This document shows positions 1-8,000 of a stretch of 39,903 bases of DNA, piece by piece; within the stretch, counting starts at the first letter, position 1; the number at the start of each line of letters is the position of its first letter. Both the position numbers and the translations under genes were made by a program. The notes below the pieces were generated by a model. The model was not told the origin of the DNA, searched no databases, and saw nothing but the letters and a program-made list of their open reading frames with translations. Source of the DNA: Burkholderiales bacterium (GTDB taxonomy: Bacteria; Pseudomonadota; Gammaproteobacteria; Burkholderiales; Burkholderiaceae_E); the NCBI GenBank assembly GCA_029977705.1, contig JAPOKJ010000035.1, positions 1-39,903 of the forward strand, written 5' to 3'.

Positions 1-325
1 CCACATCGCTCCCACCCCGATGCGCCCGGGTGCCCTGGGCGTCATCGACGAACTGCTGGCGATGCAGGGCCTGCGGCGTGACCTGTCCGCGCAGGTCGCC
101 CATTTCAGCCTGATCCCGGCGATCGTGGCACACAGCTTGCTTGTTCTCACCACGGGGCGGCGCTTCTGCTCGCGCTTCATCGGCCAGTTGCCTGTTAGGA
201 TTGCATCCTGTCCGGTGAACCTGCCACCACTGCGCTACTACCAGCTGTAGCACGAAAGGACGCACCGTTCGCTGCGCGGCCAGTGGCTTCGGCGCATGAT
301 GCGGCAGGTGGCGTCTCAGGCATGA
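1..325 (+). pseudogene. LysR-family regulator, 3' end, interrupted by an in-frame amber codon
   Basis: The gene enters from the left edge, so only the end of the effector-binding domain is visible. The frame reads through PHFSL-like, LVLTTGRRFC and PPLRYYQL segments, typical of the end of LysR substrate-binding domains. A TAG at 248-250 stops the frame directly after YYQL. The frame then continues with HERTHRSLRGQWLRRMMRQVA to a TGA at 323-325. From family knowledge, YYQLWHERTH is the usual text, so the TAG sits exactly where TGG (Trp) is expected: a single-base nonsense change or a sequencing error. The product would lose about 24 residues. It precedes the purine-type transporter genes and may once have regulated them; that link is inference. 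Confidence 0.8.
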
Positions 326-407
326 ACCGATACCGCCCCAACCTGCGGCCCGTGCCGCTGCAATCTGGAACCGACGTCATTCTTCAACCCTGCCAGGCCG
401 ATCTTCC

Positions 408-1988
408 TTGACTACCGCGCCCCGCCTCGAACTGAAGCAGATCAGCAAGCGTTATCCGGCGGTGCTGGCCAACGATGCAATCTCGCTGCAGGTGGCGCCC
501 GGTCAGATCCATGCCGTGCTGGGCGAGAACGGGGCCGGCAAGTCGACGCTGATGAAGATCATCTACGGCGCGACCCGGCCCGACAGCGGCACCATCACCT
601 TCGATGGCCGCGAGGTGGTCATTCGCAATCCCCAGGAAGCCCGCGCCATCGGCATCGCGATGGTGTTCCAGCATTTTTCGCTTTTCGACACCCTGACGGT
701 GGCCGAGAACATCTGGCTCGGGCTGGATCGCCGCCAGACGCTGGCCGAGGTCACCCAAGGCATCAGCGCCAAGGCCCGCGAATACGGGCTGGACCTCGAG
801 CCGATGCGTCCGGTGCACACCTTGTCGGTGGGCGAGCGCCAGCGCGTCGAGATCGTGCGGGCGCTGCTCAGCGACCCCAAGCTGCTGATCCTCGATGAAC
901 CCACGTCGGTGCTCACCCCGCAGGCCGTCGAGAAGCTGTTCGTGACGCTGCGCAAGCTGGCCGATACCGGTTGCAGCATCCTTTACATCAGCCACAAGCT
1001 CGACGAAATCCGCGCCCTGTGTACGGCCTGCACGGTACTGCGCGGCGGCCGCAAGACCGGCGAGGTCGACCCGCGCCAGGAAAGCAACGCCAGCCTGTCG
1101 CGCCTGATGATCGGCGCCGAACCACCCCACCTGCAACATCGCGAGGCCCGGCTGGGCGAGGTGGCGCTGTCGGTGCAGGGCTTGAACCTGGCCAAGGCCG
1201 ATGCCTTCTCGGTGCAACTGCAGGACATCGGATTCGAGCTGCGCCAGGGCGAGATCCTGGGCATCGCCGGGGTCTCCGGCAATGGCCAGAAAGAACTGCT
1301 CACCAGCCTGTCCGGAGAAGATGGCCGCGAGGCGCGCGAGGCGGTTCGGCTGTTTGGCACGCCGATCGGGGGCCGTAACCCCGATGTGCGCCGCCAGCTG
1401 GGCCTGCGTTTCATTCCCGAAGAGCGTTTGGGACGGGGTGCCGTGCCCACCATGAGCCTGGCCGAAAACACCGTGCTGACGCGCCCGGAGGGCATCAGCC
1501 AGCAAGGCCTGGCCAAGGCCTTGGTTGGCGGCTGGCTGCGCTGGCCCCAGATCCGCGGACAGGCCAGCAGCCTGATTGCGCATTTCAATGTCAAGGCCGG
1601 TGGCCCGGGGGCGGCGGCCAAGAGCCTGTCGGGCGGCAACCTGCAAAAATTCATCGTCGGCCGCGAGATCGACGCCAATCCCAAGGTACTGATCGTGGCC
1701 CAACCCACCTGGGGCGTCGATGTCGGGGCGGCCGCCCAGATCCGCGCCGAACTGCTGGCCCTGCGCGACCAGGGCTGCGCGGTGCTCGTGATCTCCGAGG
1801 AACTCGACGAACTGTTCGAGATCTGCGACCGCATGCACGTGATCGCCAAGGGGCGCCTGTCGCCGGCGATCGCAACCGCGCAGGCCAGTGTCGACCTGAT
1901 CGGACAATGGATGAGCGGCCTGTGGGATGCAGACGCAGGCGCCGGGCCGCAGGCATCAGGCAGTGAGGCAAGCCATGCTCAAGCTTGA
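408..1988 (+). CDS. BMP-family (nucleoside-type) ABC transporter, double ATP-binding subunit
   Basis: This cytoplasmic ATPase has two ABC domains in one chain of 526 residues, the layout of NupO/YufO and RbsA-like subunits. Domain 1 has Walker A GENGAGKST (about 39-47), signature LSVGERQ (139-145) and Walker B LLILDEP (159-165). Domain 2 has a degenerate Walker A (GVSGNGQKE), signature LSGGNLQ and VLIVAQPTWGVD; such degeneration is normal in this class. It drives import with the two permeases and BMP lipoprotein downstream. The start used is a TTG at 408 giving MTTAPRLEL; no convincing Shine-Dalgarno sequence precedes it, so the start is uncertain. The 3' end overlaps the permease start by 14 nt, indicating an operon. 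The nucleoside substrate is inferred from the family and the guanine deaminase downstream. Confidence 0.9.
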   Translation: MTTAPRLELKQISKRYPAVLANDAISLQVAPGQIHAVLGENGAGKSTLMKIIYGATRPDSGTITFDGREVVIRNPQEARAIGIAMVFQHFSLFDTLTVAENIWLGLDRRQTLAEVTQGISAKAREYGLDLEPMRPVHTLSVGERQRVEIVRALLSDPKLLILDEPTSVLTPQAVEKLFVTLRKLADTGCSILYISHKLDEIRALCTACTVLRGGRKTGEVDPRQESNASLSRLMIGAEPPHLQHREARLGEVALSVQGLNLAKADAFSVQLQDIGFELRQGEILGIAGVSGNGQKELLTSLSGEDGREAREAVRLFGTPIGGRNPDVRRQLGLRFIPEERLGRGAVPTMSLAENTVLTRPEGISQQGLAKALVGGWLRWPQIRGQASSLIAHFNVKAGGPGAAAKSLSGGNLQKFIVGREIDANPKVLIVAQPTWGVDVGAAAQIRAELLALRDQGCAVLVISEELDELFEICDRMHVIAKGRLSPAIATAQASVDLIGQWMSGLWDADAGAGPQASGSEASHAQA

Positions 1989-3060
1989 AGCACGCAGCGC
2001 CCCGTCGACCTTCTGGTCCTATGCCTCGCCGGTGCTGGCCCTGCTGATCACGGTGGTGATCGCGGTCCTGCTGTTCGTCGGCCTGGGCAAGGATCCGGTC
2101 AAGGGCTTGTCGGCCTTCTTCTATGAACCCCTCAAGAATCTCTACCAGCTGACCGAACTGGGCCTCAAGGCCACGCCCCTCATCCTGTGCGCGCTGGGCC
2201 TGTCGATCTGCTATCGCTCCAATGTCTGGAACATCGGCGCCGAAGGCCAGTTTCTGGCCGGGGCGATCTCGGGCGGCGGCGTGGCCCTGTGGGTGACCAC
2301 CACCGGCAGCCATCCGGGCGGCTGGATCATGATCGTGGTGCTGCTGGCCGGCATGCTGGGCGGCATGGTCTGGGCCGGCATCGTGGCACTCCTGCGCGAC
2401 CGCTTCAATGCCAGCGAGATCCTGGTCAGCCTGATGCTGGTATACGTGGCCAACCTGTTGCTCAGCTATCTGGTCTTCGGCCCCTGGAAAGACCCGATGG
2501 GCTTCAATTTCCCGCAGACCAAGACCTTCGATGCGGTCGTCAGCATGCCCAAGCTGCTCTCGCCCGGCCGCCTGCACTGGGGTTTCGTGATGGCCCTGGT
2601 GGCCGTGGCCCTGGTCTGGGTCTTCATGGCCCGCACGCATGCCGGCTTCAAGCTGCGCGTCGGAGGCCTGGCGCCCCATGCCGCCCGCTATGCCGGCTTC
2701 TCCGATCGCCGGGCCTTGTGGACGGCCCTGCTCATCTCTGGTGGGCTGGCCGGGCTGGCTGGCGCCATGGAGGCGACCGGCCCGCTGGGCCAACTGACCC
2801 CGCATGTCTCGGTCGGCTATGGCTTTACCGCGATCATCGTCGCCTTCCTGGGCCGCCTGCACCCGGTCGGCTGCGTCTTTGCCAGCGTCCTGCTGTCGAT
2901 GTTCCTGATCGGTGGCGAACTGGCGCAGTCCCGGCTCGGGCTGCCCAATGCCATCACCGGGGTGTTCCAGGGGCTGCTGCTGTTTGCACTGCTCGGTTGC
3001 GACACCTTGATCAACTACCGCATCAAGACCACACGCGCCGCCCGCACGGTGTCCGCCTGA
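1975..3060 (+). CDS. BMP-family ABC transporter permease 1 (NupP-like)
   Basis: This 361-residue integral membrane protein has about eight to ten hydrophobic segments. The sequence CYRSNVWNIGAEGQF is typical of BPD_transp_2 permeases serving BMP-type nucleoside importers. It would form half of the inner-membrane channel with the next gene product. I chose ATG 1975 (MLKLEARS) over an in-frame ATG at 1927 because it is preceded by a purine-rich GAGGCAAG stretch and gives the usual family N-terminus. It overlaps the ATPase gene by 14 nt. Substrate is inferred as a purine nucleoside or base. Confidence 0.88.
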   Translation: MLKLEARSAPSTFWSYASPVLALLITVVIAVLLFVGLGKDPVKGLSAFFYEPLKNLYQLTELGLKATPLILCALGLSICYRSNVWNIGAEGQFLAGAISGGGVALWVTTTGSHPGGWIMIVVLLAGMLGGMVWAGIVALLRDRFNASEILVSLMLVYVANLLLSYLVFGPWKDPMGFNFPQTKTFDAVVSMPKLLSPGRLHWGFVMALVAVALVWVFMARTHAGFKLRVGGLAPHAARYAGFSDRRALWTALLISGGLAGLAGAMEATGPLGQLTPHVSVGYGFTAIIVAFLGRLHPVGCVFASVLLSMFLIGGELAQSRLGLPNAITGVFQGLLLFALLGCDTLINYRIKTTRAARTVSA

Positions 3061-3089
3061 GACCCTGATGGCTGCAGCCCGACAAGATC

Positions 3090-4010
3090 ATGAATGAAAT
3101 CGCCCTGCTGATCGCCGCCACGCTCAGTGCCGGTACCCCGCTGGCCGTGGCCGGCCTCGGACTGCTCATCAACGAGCGGGCCGGTGTGCTCAACCTGGGG
3201 GCGGAAGGCATGATGCTGATGGCCGCGCTGGCCGGATTCGCGATTTCCTTCCATACCCAGAGCGACCTTTTCGCCCTGATGGGCGGCGCCATGGCAGGCG
3301 CCCTGTTCTCGGTGCTCTTCGGTGTGCTCGTCATCTGGCTGAACACCAACCAGTACGCCACCGGCCTGGCGCTGAGTCTGCTGGGCACGGGCTTGTCGGC
3401 CTTCATTGGCGAGTCCTACGTGGGCAAGAAACTGGCCGACCAGGTCGCCTTCGCGATCCCCGGCCTGGCCGACATCCCGCTGCTGGGGCCGGCCCTGTTC
3501 AAGCAGCATCCCTTTGTCTACTTCGCCATCGCCCTGACCTTTGCGCTGGTGTGGTTCCTGTATCGCTCGCGGGCCGGTCTGACCCTGCGCGCCATCGGCG
3601 AGTCGCCTGAATCCGCGCATGCCCTGGGCTACAAGGTGCGCCTGATCCGCCTGGCCGCCGTGATGGTCGGCGGGGCCCTCTGTGGCCTGGCCGGCGCCTA
3701 TCTGGCCGTCGTCTACACGCCCCTGTGGGTCGAGGGCATGACCGCTGGCCGGGGCTGGATCGCGCTGGCCCTGACCACCTTCGCCACCTGGCGTCCGACC
3801 CGTGTGCTGTTGGGCGCCTACCTGTTCGGTGGTGTCACCATGCTTCAATTGCATCTGCAAGGTCTGGGCGTGCAGATCGCCAGCCAGGTCATGGCGATGC
3901 TGCCCTACCTGGCCACCATCGTCGTGCTGGCCCTCATTTCCAGGAACCCCGAATGGATTCGCGTTAACATGCCGGCTTCGCTCGGCAAGCCCTTCTACCC
4001 GGGCAGTTGA
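3090..4010 (+). CDS. BMP-family ABC transporter permease 2 (NupQ-like)
   Basis: A 306-residue polytopic membrane protein. It starts with a hydrophobic segment and carries ERAGVLNLGAEGMML, the counterpart of the NIGAEG motif in the partner permease. The two would form a heterodimeric channel in the inner membrane. It follows the first permease by 29 nt and precedes the lipoprotein gene by 59 nt, so all four are probably one transcript. The size matches the second permease of BMP nucleoside systems. No oddities seen. Confidence 0.88.
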   Translation: MNEIALLIAATLSAGTPLAVAGLGLLINERAGVLNLGAEGMMLMAALAGFAISFHTQSDLFALMGGAMAGALFSVLFGVLVIWLNTNQYATGLALSLLGTGLSAFIGESYVGKKLADQVAFAIPGLADIPLLGPALFKQHPFVYFAIALTFALVWFLYRSRAGLTLRAIGESPESAHALGYKVRLIRLAAVMVGGALCGLAGAYLAVVYTPLWVEGMTAGRGWIALALTTFATWRPTRVLLGAYLFGGVTMLQLHLQGLGVQIASQVMAMLPYLATIVVLALISRNPEWIRVNMPASLGKPFYPGS

Positions 4011-4069
4011 GGCCGAATCCGGGATTCATCGTTTTGTCGTCGTCATCATCAAACAAGCTAGGAGAGTCT

Positions 4070-5227
4070 ATGTCTGAATATCTGAAGCGATCCACGCTTC
4101 GCACCCTGGGTCTGGCCGCGATCGTGGCCGCTGGCGTGCTGGCAGGTTGCAGCAAGAAAGAAGAACCCGCCCCTGCGCCGGCACCTGCCGCCGCGGCACC
4201 GGCCCCCGCACCCAAGCCCGAGCCCCTGAAGGCCGCCTGGGTCTATGTCGGCCCCGTGGGCGATGCCGGCTGGACCTTCGCGCACGATCTGGCCCGCAAG
4301 GCCGTCGAGGCCGAATTCGGTGACAAGGTCAAGACCAGCTTCGTCGAGAAGGTGCCCGAGGGTGCCGATGCCGAGCGCGTCTTCCGTGACCTGGCCCAGC
4401 AAGGCAACAAGATCATCTTCGCCACCAGCTTCGGCTACATGGAGCCGATGCTCAAGGTCGCCAAGGACTTCCCGAACGTCAAGTTCGAGCATGCCACCGG
4501 CTACAAGACTGCCGACAACATGCGCGTCTATGACGCACGTTTCTATCAGGACGCGTACGTGGCAGGCGTGATCGCCGGCAAGATGACCAAGACCAACACC
4601 CTGGGCTTCGTCGGTTCCTTCCCGATCCCCGAAGTGCTGCGCAACATCAACGCCTACACCCTGGGTGCCCAGAGCGTGAACCCGAAGATCAAGACCAAGG
4701 TCGTCTGGGTGAGCACCTGGTTTGATCCGCCCAAGGAAAGCGAAGCCGCCCAGAGCCTGATCAATCAGGGCGCTGACGTGCTGCTGCAAAACACGGACTC
4801 CACCGCCGTGCTGCAGACCGCCGAGAAGAACGGCAAGTACGCCTTCGGTTGGGACAGCGACATGAGCGCGTTCGCCGCCAAAGCCCACCTGGGTTCGGCC
4901 ATCGTCAACTGGGGTCCGTACTACATCAAGGCGATCAAGGAAGCCATGGATGGTTCCTGGAAAACCGGCATCACCCGCTGGGGCATGAAGGAAGGCCAGA
5001 ACGACCTGGTCAAGATCGCTGACTCGGTCCCGGCCGACGTCCAGGCCAAGGCCAAGGAAATCAAGGAAGCCATCAAGGCGGGCACCCTCGAGCCCTTCAC
5101 CGGCCCGATCGTGGACAACACCGGCAAGGAGCGTCTGGCCAAGGACGCCAAGGCCGATGACGAGTTCAAGGGCAAGATCGACTTCTTCGTCAAAGGCGTC
5201 GAAGGCAAGATCCCCTCGGGCAAGTAA
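4070..5227 (+). CDS. BMP-family substrate-binding lipoprotein
   Basis: The 385-residue extracytoplasmic binding component of the importer. An N-terminal signal ends in a lipobox LAGC with Cys27, so the mature protein should be anchored by a lipid. A low-complexity Pro/Ala linker follows, then the BMP fold with KAAWVYVGPVGDAGW, FATSFGYMEP and NTDSTAVLQ. Start ATG 4070 has an AGGAGAG ribosome site about 6 nt upstream; the frame is open further upstream but without a signal. Known BMP proteins of this type bind purine nucleosides or bases. A strong terminator follows at 5274. It closely resembles the next gene product, indicating a tandem duplication. Confidence 0.9.
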   Translation: MSEYLKRSTLRTLGLAAIVAAGVLAGCSKKEEPAPAPAPAAAAPAPAPKPEPLKAAWVYVGPVGDAGWTFAHDLARKAVEAEFGDKVKTSFVEKVPEGADAERVFRDLAQQGNKIIFATSFGYMEPMLKVAKDFPNVKFEHATGYKTADNMRVYDARFYQDAYVAGVIAGKMTKTNTLGFVGSFPIPEVLRNINAYTLGAQSVNPKIKTKVVWVSTWFDPPKESEAAQSLINQGADVLLQNTDSTAVLQTAEKNGKYAFGWDSDMSAFAAKAHLGSAIVNWGPYYIKAIKEAMDGSWKTGITRWGMKEGQNDLVKIADSVPADVQAKAKEIKEAIKAGTLEPFTGPIVDNTGKERLAKDAKADDEFKGKIDFFVKGVEGKIPSGK

Positions 5228-5273
5228 GCGCCACAAGGCCGACCGGCCCGCCGCCGCGCGGGTCGATCCCAGG

Positions 5274-5313
5274 GCCCGTTGCACGCAGCCTCGCTGCATG
5301 CAACGGGCTTTTT
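5274..5313 (+). terminator. Rho-independent terminator after the BMP transporter operon
   Basis: The arms 5274-5289 (GCCCGTTGCACGCAGC) and 5293-5308 pair over 16 positions with one mismatch around a 3-nt loop (CTC). A run of five T follows at 5309-5313. It lies 46 nt after the stop of the BMP lipoprotein gene, so it should separate the ABC operon from the second BMP gene. Confidence 0.85.
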
Positions 5314-5432
5314 CTTTGGGCGGGCAGCCGGTCGAAAAGGTGGTGTGGCAAAACAGGGTAGAGTGCGCGCTGCGTTGACCGCTGTCCCCGGCGGTCGATG
5401 CCTTTTTCATTGGGGACATGTAGAGGAACACC

Positions 5433-6572
5433 ATGTATAAAAACCTCGGCGCCGATGCCCTCGGCTTGCCCAGCGCTGCGCGACGTACCGCGCTCAAGAC
5501 CCTTTCCCTGCCACTGTCCGGCCTTGCTGCCGGCCTGCCACTGCCCGCCAGGGCCCAGGGCGCCCAACCCCTGAAAGTCGGCTTTGTGTACGTTACCCCG
5601 GTGGGCGAGGCCGGCTGGACCACACAGCACCATCGGGGCCAGCTCGAGATGGACCAGGCCCTGGCCGGCAAGGTGATCAGCCGCTACGTCGAGAAGGTGC
5701 CCGAGGGCCCAGATGCCGAACGCGTCATACGAGACCTGGCCAGCCAGGGACACGGCCTGATTTTCACCACCAGTTTCGGCTACATGGAGCCCACCCTGAA
5801 AGTGGCGCGTGAGTTTCCGAAGGTGGTCTTCGAGCATGCCACCGGCTTTAAGCATGCGGCGAATGTGGGCCACTACAATGCCCGCTTCTACGAGGGACGC
5901 TACCTCGCCGGAATGGTTGCGGGCCGGATGAGCAGCAGCGGCATGGCAGGCTATGTCGCCGCCTTTCCGATCCCCGAAGTCCTGCAGGGCATCAACGCCT
6001 TTGCACTGGGCATGCAGGCGGTCAACCCCCAGGCGCAGGTCAGGGTCATCTGGACCAGCACCTGGTTCGATCCCGGCAAGGAGCGCGAAGCGGCCATCAC
6101 CCTGATCAACCTTGGGGCCGACGTGCTCACCCACCATACCGACTCGACGGCGACAGTGCAGGCGGCCGAGGAAAAGGGCCGCTTCTCGGTGGGCTATCAC
6201 AGCGACATGAGCCGCTTTGCGCCCAAGGGCCATCTGACGGCGGTGACCCACCACTGGGGGGCGTATTACACGCGGGTGGCCTCGGCCGTTCTGGCCGGCA
6301 CCTGGAAGCCGGCCTCACCCGGCGTGTGGGGTGGCATCGGTGAGGGCTTCATCCGGATGGCCCCCCTGCATGCCCGCGTGCCCGCCGACTTTGCGGCCCG
6401 GTTGCAGACCCGCGAAAAAGAGATTGCGAGCGGCCGCTTTCACCCTTTTTCGGGCCGCTTGCTGGACAATGAGGGCAGGCAGCGCCAGGCCTCGGGCACG
6501 ATGGACGACGCGCTGCTCAACCGCATGGATTTTTATGTCGCGGGCGTTCAGGGCAAGGTGCCGCGCCTGTGA
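5433..6572 (+). CDS. Second BMP-family binding protein, non-lipidated
   Basis: A 379-residue paralogue of the lipoprotein at 4070, sharing VEKVPEG-DAERV-RDLA-QG, TTSFGYMEP, EHATG and FPIPEVL-xIN stretches. Its N-terminus differs. There is no lipobox; instead ARRTALKTL is followed by a hydrophobic segment and a likely cleavage after ARA (near residue 41). The paired arginines suggest Tat export, though Sec is possible. The product should be a soluble periplasmic binding protein. A GAGGA ribosome site lies 7 nt before ATG 5433. It is separated from the transporter operon by a terminator and followed 54 nt later by guanine deaminase. It may feed the same permease with a different ligand or act as a sensor; that is inference. 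Confidence 0.85.
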   Translation: MYKNLGADALGLPSAARRTALKTLSLPLSGLAAGLPLPARAQGAQPLKVGFVYVTPVGEAGWTTQHHRGQLEMDQALAGKVISRYVEKVPEGPDAERVIRDLASQGHGLIFTTSFGYMEPTLKVAREFPKVVFEHATGFKHAANVGHYNARFYEGRYLAGMVAGRMSSSGMAGYVAAFPIPEVLQGINAFALGMQAVNPQAQVRVIWTSTWFDPGKEREAAITLINLGADVLTHHTDSTATVQAAEEKGRFSVGYHSDMSRFAPKGHLTAVTHHWGAYYTRVASAVLAGTWKPASPGVWGGIGEGFIRMAPLHARVPADFAARLQTREKEIASGRFHPFSGRLLDNEGRQRQASGTMDDALLNRMDFYVAGVQGKVPRL

Positions 6573-6626
6573 CCCGGGCGCCGCATCCGCACATTTTCAA
6601 GGCAACGCCGCGACCGCAAGAAGGAA

Positions 6627-7925
6627 GTGACCCCGTTGAGCAAGACCAAGGCTTTTTTTGCAGACCTGCTGCGCTTTGATGATGCAGGCATCGCGCGGCT
6701 CGATCGTGACGCGATGGTAAGGGTCGACGAGGGTCGCATCACGGCCCTCGGACCGGCTGCGGCATTGACCAGCAGCCTGCCCCATGATGCCGAGCGCATC
6801 GAACTGCGCGGCAAGACCCTGGCACCGGGCTTTGTCGACATCCACCTGCATTACCCGCAACTCGATGTGATTGCCTCGCCTGCCGACGGGCTGCTGCCCT
6901 GGCTGAACAACCACACCTTTCCGCAGGAAACACGCTTTTCGGATCCCGCCCATGGCGCCGCCGTCAGCGAGATCTTCCTCGACGAAATGCTGCGGCATGG
7001 CGTGACCACCGGACTGGTGTTCTGCACCTCGCATGCGGCGTCGGTCGATGCCTTCTTCACCGCCAGTCAGGCCCGCGGCCTGCGCATGGTGGCCGGCAAG
7101 TGCCTGATGGACCGCAACAGCCCTGAAGGCGTACGCGACGACACCGAGCAAAGCCTGATCGACTCAGAAGACCTGATCCGGCGCTGGCACGGACGCGACC
7201 GCCTGGGCTATGCGCTGACACCGCGTTTTGCCCCGACCTGCAGCGACGCCCAGTTGCATGGCGCCCGCGAGCTGGCAACGCGCCACGAGGGGGTATGGAT
7301 CCAGACCCATGTGGCCGAGAATCACGACGAGATCGCCTGGGTGCGCGAGCTGTACCCGCAATCGCGCAGCTATCTGGATGTCTACGAGCGCTTCGGACTG
7401 CTGCGGCCGCGCGCCGTCTATGCCCACTGCATCCATCTGGATGCCACTGATCGCGCACGCATGAAGGCCCTGGCTGCCGCCGCTGCAGTGTGTCCGACCT
7501 CCAACCTGTTCCTGGGCAGCGGCCTGTTCGACTTTGCGGCGGCAGACGAAGCCGGCTTCGACTACGGCTTTGCCAGCGACGTGGGCGGTGGCAGTTCGTT
7601 CTCGCCGTTTCGAACCATGCTGGCCGCCTTCGAAGTGGCGCGCATGCGCGGCAAGACGCTACCGCCCGCCGAGCTCTGGTATCGCCATACGCTGGGCGCT
7701 GCCCGGGCGATGGGCCTGTCCCAGCAGGTCGGCAATATCGCCGTGGGCATGGAAGCCGATTTCATTGCCCTGGACCCAGGCGCCACGCCCCTGCTGCAAC
7801 GGCGCAGCAGCCTGGCCCGTTCACTGGACGAGTGGCTGTTCAGCCTGATCGTGCTGGGCGACGATCGCGTCATCCATCAGACCTACGCCGCCGGTGCGGC
7901 TGTCAGACCTGGCCAAATGGCCTAG
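6627..7925 (+). CDS. guaD: Guanine deaminase
   Basis: A zinc amidohydrolase that would convert guanine to xanthine and ammonia in the cytoplasm. Seen: GFVDIHLHYPQ with the metal His pair (H73, H75), the WLNNHTFPQE region, HVAENHDE, HCIHL and SDVGGGSSFSPFRTM, which together are characteristic of GuaD rather than other amidohydrolases. Length of 432 is normal. The start is ambiguous. GTG 6627 sits almost on the AAGGAA ribosome site; TTG 6636 (MSKTKAFF) lies at a better 9-nt spacing and looks like usual GuaD N-termini. Its position after the BMP genes supports a purine scavenging role. Confidence 0.88.
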   Translation: MTPLSKTKAFFADLLRFDDAGIARLDRDAMVRVDEGRITALGPAAALTSSLPHDAERIELRGKTLAPGFVDIHLHYPQLDVIASPADGLLPWLNNHTFPQETRFSDPAHGAAVSEIFLDEMLRHGVTTGLVFCTSHAASVDAFFTASQARGLRMVAGKCLMDRNSPEGVRDDTEQSLIDSEDLIRRWHGRDRLGYALTPRFAPTCSDAQLHGARELATRHEGVWIQTHVAENHDEIAWVRELYPQSRSYLDVYERFGLLRPRAVYAHCIHLDATDRARMKALAAAAAVCPTSNLFLGSGLFDFAAADEAGFDYGFASDVGGGSSFSPFRTMLAAFEVARMRGKTLPPAELWYRHTLGAARAMGLSQQVGNIAVGMEADFIALDPGATPLLQRRSSLARSLDEWLFSLIVLGDDRVIHQTYAAGAAVRPGQMA

Positions 7926-8000
7926 CCCTCATGAATGAGTGATGCTCGCCAGGGCCGCCTGGCGGGCATCACCATGGGTCTCCTCGTCAGGGAGACAGGC

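Noticed and set aside
384-1907. A 507-codon minus-strand frame opposite the first ATPase gene
   Set aside because: The plus-strand frame has complete Walker and signature motifs; this one has no domain-like pattern and is a GC-driven shadow.
7935-8000. An earlier start (ATG 7935) for the RHS gene
   Set aside because: It has no ribosome site and would put 22 polar residues before the signal peptide; ATG 8001 has GGAGA at proper spacing.
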